The position numbers were made by a program, and so were the translations under genes. The notes beneath the pieces are model-generated. The model saw nothing but the letters and a program-made list of their open reading frames with translations, searched no databases and was not told where the DNA came from. A stretch of 11,888 bases of DNA from Gammaproteobacteria bacterium (GTDB lineage Bacteria > Pseudomonadota > Gammaproteobacteria > PS1 > Pseudothioglobaceae). Below are positions 6,706-11,888 of this stretch, piece by piece (the stretch's first letter is position 1; the number at the start of each line of letters is the position of its first letter). The stretch is from NCBI GenBank assembly GCA_028599035.1, contig JAQRMT010000039.1, positions 1 through 11,888 on the forward strand, written 5' to 3'.

Positions 6706-7797
6706 ATGGGATTTAAATGTGGCATTGTCGGACTACCAAATGTAGGAAAATCAACGCTTTTTAATGCACTTACCCAAGCGGGGATTGAGTCGGCGAATTA
6801 TCCATTTTGCACCATTGAGCCAAATGTCGGTATTGTGCCGATTAATGATAAGCGCTTAGAGCAGTTAGCTGAAATTGTCAATCCTAAAAAAATCTTGCCA
6901 ACAATCATGGAATTTGTTGATATTGCGGGTTTGGTTGAGGGTGCATCAAAAGGTGAGGGATTGGGCAATCAATTTTTAACCAATATTCGTGAAACCGATG
7001 CGATTGTACATGTGGTTCGTGCTTTTGATAATGATGATATTATGCATGTGGCTGGTAAGGTTTCTCCTATTGATGATATTGAAATTATCAACACAGAATT
7101 GGTCTTAGCAGATTTGGCTGTGGTTGAAAAGCTCTATCAAAAAGCCCTAAAAAATACCAAGTCTGGACAGAAAGACGGGTTGCCACTTAAAACATTGTTA
7201 GAAAGAATTCTGCCTGCACTTGAAAATGGAGAAAGTGCCCGCACTCTGTCTTTTGATGAGGAAGAAGCCAAACTATTAAAAGGTTTTCAACTGTTAACCA
7301 CCAAGCCTATTTTGTATGTTGCTAATGTTAGTGAAGAGGGCTTTAGTGACAACCCACATTTAGATGCTGTGGTAAAAATAGCACAAGCAGAAAACGCACA
7401 AGTGGTTACCATTTGTGCTGATGTTGAGGCAGAAATTGCTGAGTTAGAAGGCGGTGAAAAGCAAGAATTTTTGTCTGAAATGGGGCAAGATGAATCAGGC
7501 TTAGATCGTTTGATCAAAGTCGGCTACCAATTACTTGGTTTGCAGACTTATTTCACTGCAGGTGTTCAAGAAGTGCGTGCTTGGACAATCAATATCGGCG
7601 ACAGTGCGCCTAAGGCAGCGGGTAAAATTCATGGTGATTTTGAAAAGGGCTTTATTCGTGCTGAAACCATTGCTTTTGATGATTTTATTGAATGTGGTGG
7701 TGAAAAAGGCGCAAAAGAGGCAGGCAAACTGCGCTCAGAAGGCAAGGAATACATTGTTCAAGATGGCGATGTGGTACACTTCTTATTTAATGTTTAA
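6706..7797 (+). CDS. ychF: Ribosome-associated ATPase YchF (Obg-like, OLA1 family)
   Basis: YchF is a TRAFAC-class P-loop nucleotidase that prefers ATP over GTP, binds ribosomes and is linked to translation initiation and stress responses. The protein has 363 residues, the same as E. coli YchF. Motifs: P-loop GLPNVGKST (9-17); the switch segment NYPFCTIEPNVG (31-42); G3 DIAGLVEGASKGEGLG (72-87), with a hydrophobic residue in place of the catalytic Gln; NVSE (207-210), the altered G4 motif that accounts for ATP preference; an antiparallel helical insertion about 130-195; and a C-terminal TGS domain (about 278-363) ending HFLFNV. ATG 6706 has TAGGA (6693-6697) upstream. It sits 16 bases after pth, the standard pairing. 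Confidence 0.97.
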   Translation: MGFKCGIVGLPNVGKSTLFNALTQAGIESANYPFCTIEPNVGIVPINDKRLEQLAEIVNPKKILPTIMEFVDIAGLVEGASKGEGLGNQFLTNIRETDAIVHVVRAFDNDDIMHVAGKVSPIDDIEIINTELVLADLAVVEKLYQKALKNTKSGQKDGLPLKTLLERILPALENGESARTLSFDEEEAKLLKGFQLLTTKPILYVANVSEEGFSDNPHLDAVVKIAQAENAQVVTICADVEAEIAELEGGEKQEFLSEMGQDESGLDRLIKVGYQLLGLQTYFTAGVQEVRAWTINIGDSAPKAAGKIHGDFEKGFIRAETIAFDDFIECGGEKGAKEAGKLRSEGKEYIVQDGDVVHFLFNV

Positions 7798-7815
7798 CAC
7801 TTACAAAAACAATTA

Positions 7816-9354
7816 ATGAAATCTAAAAAACAAACCAAAGTACTTATTATTTTAGATGGCTGGGGGCATTCTGAGGTCGTAGAGAATAATGCTATTGCTC
7901 AAGCAAATACACCAGTGTGGGATAAATTTAACGATCAATTTGTACATTCTTTAATCTCAACCAGTGGCAAGGAAGTGGGTTTGCCAGGCGAACAAATGGG
8001 CAACTCAGAAGTGGGGCATCTTAATTTAGGTGCTGGACGAGTAGTTAAACAAGATTTTACCCGCATTCAGAATGACATCGGAAATGGTGATTTTTTTAGA
8101 AATCCGATTTTCAAAAATTCCTTAGAATACGCCAACGATAATAATAAAGCGGTTCACATTATGGGGCTGTTGTCCGATGGTGGCGTGCACTCACACGAAG
8201 AGCAACTACACGCTATGCTGGATACGACTAAACAGCATGGGTGCAAAGAAGTTTATCTGCACATATCCGTTGATGGCAGGGATTGCGCGCAAAAAAGTGC
8301 AAAAAACTACATTCAAAAATTAGAAGATAAAATTGCCGAACTGGGTGTGGGTGAAATAGTTAGCGTTATTGGTCGATATTTCTCTTTAGACAGGGATAAT
8401 CGTTGGTCACGCGTGCGTTGCGCTTATGAATTGATTGCCAAAGGTAGAGGTGAGTTTTTAGCGCAAAGCGCCATCGAAGCGATTGAGTTGGCGTATGCAC
8501 GCGGTGAAACGGACGAGTTTGTACAATCGACCGTTATTAAAGCACCAACAAAAATTAAAAAAGGCGATGTAATGATTTTTATGAATTATCGTGCAGACCG
8601 TGCCAGACAAATCACCCAAGCCTTTACCGATGAAAACTTTCAAGGCTTTTCCCGTGGCACTTTTGTGCCGATACAGTTCATTTGTTTGACAGAGTATAAG
8701 AAAGAATTCAATTTACCAGTGGCTTACCCTTCTGCCAAACTTAACAATGTTTTGGGAAAATACTTGTCCAATCTAGGCATGACACAGCTTAGAATTGCTG
8801 AAACTGAAAAATATGCCCATGTTACTTTTTTCTTAAATGGCGGGATTGAGCGCCCATTTTATGGCGAAGACCGAGTGTTAATCCCTTCGCCAGATGTAGC
8901 AACTTATGATTTAAAACCAGAAATGAGCGCCTTTGAGTTGACCGATGAATTGGTTGAAAGCATTGAAAGTCAAAAATACGATTTAATTATATGTAATTTT
9001 GCTAACACCGATATGGTGGGGCATTCTGGGAAATTAGACGCTGCTATTAAGGCGGTTGAAACAGTAGATACTTGTTTGGGCATTGTTTATCAGGCGTTGC
9101 GCTCAATCGATGGAGAGATGTTGATTACCGCTGATCATGGCAATGCCGAACAAATGGTTAATCCTGAAACAGGAGAGGCACATACAGCGCATACAAATAA
9201 CCCTGTGCCATTATTATTTATCAGTGACCGAAAAGCAGAAATTGCTGAGCCCGGCGTAGGCGCATTGTCCGATATTGCGCCAACACTGTTGATGATGATG
9301 GATGTTGAGCAACCTGAAGAAATGACGGGAAGTAGTTTAATAAATTTTATTTAA
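7816..9354 (+). CDS. gpmI: 2,3-bisphosphoglycerate-independent phosphoglycerate mutase
   Basis: Interconverts 3- and 2-phosphoglycerate in glycolysis and gluconeogenesis using two Mn ions and a phosphoserine intermediate; cytoplasmic. The protein has 512 residues, usual for the alkaline-phosphatase-superfamily enzyme. Visible features: metal ligand Asp14 in LDGWG; nucleophile Ser64 in GNSEVGHLNLGAGR; substrate-side GLLSDGGVHSH (117-127, His125) and VDGRD (152-156); ..DRDNRW (192-197); NYRADRARQ (257-265); EKYAHVTFF (331-339); metal sites NTDMVGHSG (397-405), TADHGN (438-443) and the histidine pair HTAHT (456-460). The start ATG 7816 lies 18 bases after ychF without an obvious Shine-Dalgarno. 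In an autotroph it would carry fixed carbon from 3-phosphoglycerate towards PEP and pyruvate (inference). Confidence 0.96.
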   Translation: MKSKKQTKVLIILDGWGHSEVVENNAIAQANTPVWDKFNDQFVHSLISTSGKEVGLPGEQMGNSEVGHLNLGAGRVVKQDFTRIQNDIGNGDFFRNPIFKNSLEYANDNNKAVHIMGLLSDGGVHSHEEQLHAMLDTTKQHGCKEVYLHISVDGRDCAQKSAKNYIQKLEDKIAELGVGEIVSVIGRYFSLDRDNRWSRVRCAYELIAKGRGEFLAQSAIEAIELAYARGETDEFVQSTVIKAPTKIKKGDVMIFMNYRADRARQITQAFTDENFQGFSRGTFVPIQFICLTEYKKEFNLPVAYPSAKLNNVLGKYLSNLGMTQLRIAETEKYAHVTFFLNGGIERPFYGEDRVLIPSPDVATYDLKPEMSAFELTDELVESIESQKYDLIICNFANTDMVGHSGKLDAAIKAVETVDTCLGIVYQALRSIDGEMLITADHGNAEQMVNPETGEAHTAHTNNPVPLLFISDRKAEIAEPGVGALSDIAPTLLMMMDVEQPEEMTGSSLINFI

Positions 9355-9368
9355 AATGGAGAGAAAAA

Positions 9369-10040
9369 ATGAAACAATCTAATTTTATTGCGCCATCAAT
9401 TTTGGCGGCAGACTTTGCCAGACTTGGTGAAGAAGTTGATAATGTCTTGCGTGATGGTGCAGATATTGTGCATTTTGATGTCATGGATAACCATTATGTG
9501 CCGAACTTAACTATTGGTCCATTGGTTTGTGAGGCGCTTAGAAATCATGGTGTTACTGCCCCGATTGATGTGCATTTAATGGTTAAACCAGTGGACAGAA
9601 TCATTCCTGATTTCATCAATGCAGGTGCATCTTATGTTACTTTTCATCCAGAGGCTTCTGAGCATATTGACAGAACGCTGGGCATGATTAAGGAGAGTGG
9701 CTGTAAGGCAGGCCTGGTTTTTAATCCAGCAACACCATTACATGTGTTAGACAATGTAATGGATAAATTAGATATGATTTTATTGATGTCAGTTAACCCT
9801 GGTTTTGGTGGACAATCTTTTATCCCACACACGCTAGAGAAATGCCGCCAAGTGCGCCAATTAATTGATGCCAGCGGCAAAGACATTCGCTTAGAAATTG
9901 ATGGGGGCGTTAAGGTTGATAATATTCGTGAAGTTGCAGCAGCAGGTGCGGACACCTTTGTCGCAGGCTCAGCAATTTTTAACACGGATGACTATAAAGC
10001 CACAATTGATGCCATGCGTGCAGAATTAGCTATGGCATAA
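9369..10040 (+). CDS. rpe: Ribulose-phosphate 3-epimerase
   Basis: Interconverts ribulose 5-phosphate and xylulose 5-phosphate in the pentose phosphate pathway; in autotrophs the same step regenerates ribulose 5-phosphate in the Calvin cycle. The protein is a 223-residue TIM barrel of normal length. Catalytic and metal residues: His35 and Asp37 in VHFDVMD, His69 in DVHLMV, Asp178 in LEIDGG. Substrate-side motifs are APSILAADFARLGEE (8-22), MSVNPGFGGQSF (140-151) and the phosphate site VAGSAIF (198-204). The start ATG 9369 has a good Shine-Dalgarno GGAGAG (9358-9363), 14 bases after gpmI, so the two carbon genes are probably co-transcribed. It is the last gene before the terminator at 10112-10146. 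Confidence 0.96.
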   Translation: MKQSNFIAPSILAADFARLGEEVDNVLRDGADIVHFDVMDNHYVPNLTIGPLVCEALRNHGVTAPIDVHLMVKPVDRIIPDFINAGASYVTFHPEASEHIDRTLGMIKESGCKAGLVFNPATPLHVLDNVMDKLDMILLMSVNPGFGGQSFIPHTLEKCRQVRQLIDASGKDIRLEIDGGVKVDNIREVAAAGADTFVAGSAIFNTDDYKATIDAMRAELAMA

Positions 10041-10044
10041 CGGC

Positions 10045-10073
10045 TTGCTGTTGTCGTAGGGCTTAGGTATAAT
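10045..10073 (+). promoter_or_regulatory. Strong sigma70-type promoter upstream of rpsB
   Basis: TTGCTG (10045-10050) and TATAAT (10068-10073) are separated by exactly 17 bases. The -10 is a perfect consensus and the -35 matches four of six positions. The predicted start is near 10080, four bases beyond the short GC-rich TTGCGGG. It begins four bases after the rpe stop and points at rpsB, but a terminator lies between it and rpsB. Confidence 0.75.
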
Positions 10074-10111
10074 TGCGGGTTTTATGATTTTTAATAAAAA
10101 ATCAAAAGTTG

Positions 10112-10146
10112 AATTAAACGCTCACATTGTGGGCGTTTAATTTTTT
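10112..10146 (+). terminator. Strong intrinsic terminator between rpe and rpsB
   Basis: AATTAAACGC (10112-10121) pairs perfectly with GCGTTTAATT (10133-10142). The stem continues inward with T-G, C-G, A-T and C-G (10122-10125 with 10129-10132) to a three-base loop ATT, for 14 pairs in total. It is followed by T residues up to 10146. This is the clearest hairpin in the window. It can end the rplY-to-rpe transcript; for RNA started at the 10045-10073 promoter it would be an attenuator or the end of a roughly 65-base RNA. Confidence 0.85.
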
Positions 10147-10156
10147 AATGTATCAC

Positions 10157-10207
10157 GCAACCCGACATATTCATCAGGGTGCTTTTCAGTAGAAAGGTTG
10201 ATGGATA
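10157..10207 (+). promoter_or_regulatory. Potential H-type pseudoknot in the rpsB leader (S2 leader-like)
   Basis: Stem 1: GC and ACCC (10157-10163, with A10159 bulged) pair with GGGTGC (10177-10182). The 13-base loop contains TATTCATCA (10168-10176), which is complementary to TGATGGATA (10199-10207) over nine pairs with one G-U. This gives stem 2 stacked directly on stem 1. The remaining connector (10183-10198) could form a small CTTT/AAAG hairpin. In E. coli, ribosomal protein S2 controls rpsB-tsf through a structured leader (Rfam t44 family). Assignment to that family here is inference from position and shape, not a covariance-model match. Confidence 0.5.
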
Positions 10208-10247
10208 GGGGGAGCGGAAGTTTTAACCCAAAACAGGAGAAAACAGT

Positions 10248-11225
10248 ATGGCAAAAATATCTATGAAAAAAATGTTAGAGGCAGGTGTTCATTTTGGTCA
10301 CCGTAGCCGTTTCTGGCACCCAAAAATGGAGCGTTATATTTACGGCACTCGTAATGGCGTGCATATCATCAATCTAGAAAAATCTCTGCCGATGTTTAAC
10401 GATGTGCTTAATTTTGCATCAAAAACAGCAGCAGCTGGAGGCTCTATTTTATTTGTTGGCACAAAAAGAGCGGCAAGTGATATCATGAAAGAAGAGGCAA
10501 TTCGTTGTGGTATGCCTTATGTTAACCATCGCTGGTTAGGCGGTATGATGACTAACTACAAAACTATTAAAGCCTCAATTAAACGCCTTAAAGATTTAGA
10601 GTTTTTGGCAGAAGAAAACTTTGTTCAATTCGGCAAAAAAGAGGCGCTAATGATGACGCGTGAAATGGAAAAATTAGAGCGAAGCCTAGGTGGTATTAAA
10701 GATTTAGGTGGCATTCCTGATGTGGTATTTGTGATTGATATTGGTCATGAAAAAAATGCAGTAAAGGAAGCTCAAAAATTAAACTTACCCCTGATTGGTG
10801 TTGTGGATACTAACCACAATCCAGAGGGTATTGATTATGTTGTTCCAGGTAATGATGACTCAATTAGAGCGATTGGTTTTTATGCTAGAGAAATTGCGAA
10901 TGCAGTTTTAGAGGCAAAAGTCGCCGCACCCGTGCAAAAAATGAAAAAAGCAAACACAGTGAAAAATGTTGTTGTTAAAGACACTATTACTAAGAAAACA
11001 GAAGTTGTTAAAGTAGACAAACAACCTGTTGAAAAAGAAGTTGCTCAACCTGTTGAGAAAGAGGCTGTTGCTGAAAGAGAAGCTCCTGCTAAAAGCGAAA
11101 AGTTAGGTAAAGCAGCGCTTAACGCAATGAAAAAAGCAGAATTGGCTGATTATGCAAAAGAACAAGGTGTTAAGGTTAGCGCCAGTGATACTAAACCTAC
11201 AATGATTGAAAAAATACTTGCATAA
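10248..11225 (+). CDS. rpsB: 30S ribosomal protein S2 with extended C-terminus
   Basis: S2 is a small-subunit protein that binds late near the 16S rRNA head-body junction and is needed for S1 binding. The S2 core is intact: MKKMLEAGVHFGH (6-18), FWHPKM (22-27), IYGTRNGVHIINLEK (31-45), FVGTKRAA (69-76), HRWLGGMMTNYKT (94-106), PDVVFVIDIGHEKNAVKEA (157-175), DTNHNPEGIDYVVPGNDDS (187-205). The core ends near residue 225. The total is 325 residues, against 241 in E. coli. The extra part is a Lys/Val/Glu-rich linker (227-283), including QPVEKE twice (259-264 and 267-272), then about 38 residues (288-325) with KKAELADYAKEQGV...KPTMIEKILA, which resemble a helix-extended-loop-helix/SAP-like fold. 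ATG 10248 has AGGAG at 10235-10239. tsf follows after 28 bases. Confidence 0.96.
   Translation: MAKISMKKMLEAGVHFGHRSRFWHPKMERYIYGTRNGVHIINLEKSLPMFNDVLNFASKTAAAGGSILFVGTKRAASDIMKEEAIRCGMPYVNHRWLGGMMTNYKTIKASIKRLKDLEFLAEENFVQFGKKEALMMTREMEKLERSLGGIKDLGGIPDVVFVIDIGHEKNAVKEAQKLNLPLIGVVDTNHNPEGIDYVVPGNDDSIRAIGFYAREIANAVLEAKVAAPVQKMKKANTVKNVVVKDTITKKTEVVKVDKQPVEKEVAQPVEKEAVAEREAPAKSEKLGKAALNAMKKAELADYAKEQGVKVSASDTKPTMIEKILA
11022..11063 (+). repeat. Short in-frame duplication in the S2 linker (QPVEKE twice)
   Basis: Within rpsB, a 24-base unit starting CAACCTGTTGAAAAAGAAG is followed directly by a near copy starting CAACCTGTTGAGAAAGAGG, coding QPVEKEVA then QPVEKEAV. The copies differ at wobble positions and by small changes near the end. 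This suggests a past slip-type duplication in a low-constraint linker. Confidence 0.6.
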
Positions 11226-11253
11226 ATCAACACACATAAATTAGGAGATTATT

Positions 11254-11888
11254 ATGGCTATTACGGCACTAATGGTTAAAGAATTAAGAGAAAGAACAGG
11301 CGCAGGCATGATGGACTGCAAAAAAGCATTGGGTGAAACCAATGGCGATATGGAGGCGGCAATTGATTTGATGCGCACCTCAGGTGCTGCTAAGGCGGCT
11401 AAAAAATCAGGTCGTATTGCCGCTGAAGGTCTGGTTAAAGTTAACGCCAGTACTGATGGCAAAACAGCAACTATTTTAGAAGTCAATTCTGAAACTGACT
11501 TTGTGACTAAGGGTGAGACATTTATTGGCTTTGTTGATGCTTTAGGTGCATTAGCGCTAAAGACAACCCCTATTGACATTGATGCTTTTTTAACACAAAC
11601 AATGGAAAATGGTGATTCGCTCGAAAAAGCCCGTGAAGATGTCGTTGCCAAAACAGGCGAGAATGTATCTATTCGTCGTGTACACACTGTTCAAGCAGGG
11701 AGTGATAGCGTTATCGGCGTTTACAAACACGGCGAGCGTATTGCCGTGTTAACCGTCCTAGAAGGCGGCGATGAAACGCTGGCAAAAGACATTGCCATGC
11801 ACATTGCGGCCTCTAAGCCAGAGTGTATTAGCGAAGATGAACTGTCTGCCGAGCTTTTAGAAAGAGAAAAAGCAATCTTTGTAGAGCA
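11254..11888 (+). CDS. tsf: Elongation factor Ts, 3' end beyond window
   Basis: EF-Ts is the guanine-nucleotide exchange factor that regenerates EF-Tu-GTP in the cytoplasm. The frame starts at ATG 11254 with AGGAG (11243-11247) at 6-base spacing and stays open to the window end, giving 211 complete codons of a protein usually near 290. The N-terminal UBA-like segment MVKELRERTGAGMMDCKKAL (7-26) is characteristic. It continues with NGDMEAAIDLMR (30-41), AAKAAKKSGRIAAEG (45-59), the EF-Tu-contacting TDFV motif (81-84, in EVNSETDFV), GENVSIRRV and later HIAASKPE, all typical of EF-Ts core subdomains. It pairs with rpsB as in most bacteria and is probably co-transcribed from the leader upstream of rpsB. 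The coiled-coil and C-terminal module are not fully visible. Confidence 0.96.
   Translation, partial: MAITALMVKELRERTGAGMMDCKKALGETNGDMEAAIDLMRTSGAAKAAKKSGRIAAEGLVKVNASTDGKTATILEVNSETDFVTKGETFIGFVDALGALALKTTPIDIDAFLTQTMENGDSLEKAREDVVAKTGENVSIRRVHTVQAGSDSVIGVYKHGERIAVLTVLEGGDETLAKDIAMHIAASKPECISEDELSAELLEREKAIFVE

Noticed and set aside
7535..7816. Second plus-strand frame overlapping the end of ychF
   Set aside because: The ychF frame codes the complete TGS domain through its stop at 7797; the other frame has no recognisable protein features.
10076..10164. Long-range pairing of CGGGTT (10076-10081) with AACCCG (10159-10164) enclosing the terminator
   Set aside because: The left strand lies largely before the predicted transcription start, and the right strand is better used in the local stem 10157-10182.
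11241..11687. Open frame of about 148 codons on the minus strand opposite tsf
   Set aside because: It covers the intact 5' part of tsf, has low-complexity Ser/Ala/Val content and no recognisable domain; it is an antisense shadow.

Overview
The window reads as a co-directional stretch (every supported gene is on the + strand) of an AT-rich gammaproteobacterial chromosome. The gene orders ubiE-ubiJ-ubiB, rplY-pth-ychF and rpsB-tsf are typical of Gammaproteobacteria. The base composition, the short-type citrate synthase and the protein sequences suggest a sulfur-oxidising SUP05/Thioglobus or mussel/clam thiotrophic-symbiont relative. That placement is an inference from pattern recognition; no phylogeny was run.

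Region by region: (1) Bases 2-1236 hold an accessory two-gene module. It consists of the 3' part of an ImmA/IrrE (COG2856) zinc metallopeptidase gene, cut by the left window edge, overlapping by ATGA with a small DUF4411/PIN-like nuclease gene. It is probably a toxin-antitoxin type unit. (2) After a 96-base AT-rich gap with a weak promoter candidate come a citrate synthase gene and three ubiquinone genes (ubiE, ubiJ, ubiB), packed as 1333-5303 with two TAATG stop/start overlaps. (3) A 116-base gap carries a promoter candidate and two tandem hairpins, the second with a U-tract. It leads into rplY (L25), pth, ychF, gpmI and rpe (5420-10040): two translation genes, a translation-associated ATPase and two carbon-metabolism enzymes, all closely spaced. 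(4) A 207-base gap holds the best promoter in the window (TTGCTG-N17-TATAAT), a strong intrinsic terminator and a potential H-type pseudoknot just before rpsB. (5) rpsB encodes an S2 protein with an unusual C-terminal extension and is followed by tsf (EF-Ts), which is cut by the right edge.

Functionally the core is housekeeping: entry of carbon into the oxidative TCA branch, ubiquinone biosynthesis, ribosome structure and peptidyl-tRNA recycling, lower glycolysis/gluconeogenesis, and pentose interconversion (in an autotroph, the Calvin cycle). The parts most worth a second look are the metallopeptidase/PIN module, the two ribosomal-protein leaders (rplY and rpsB), each with a terminator-like hairpin between promoter candidate and gene, and the S2 tail ending in a helix-extended-loop-helix-like segment. 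I see no tRNA, rRNA, CRISPR array, insertion sequence or attachment site.
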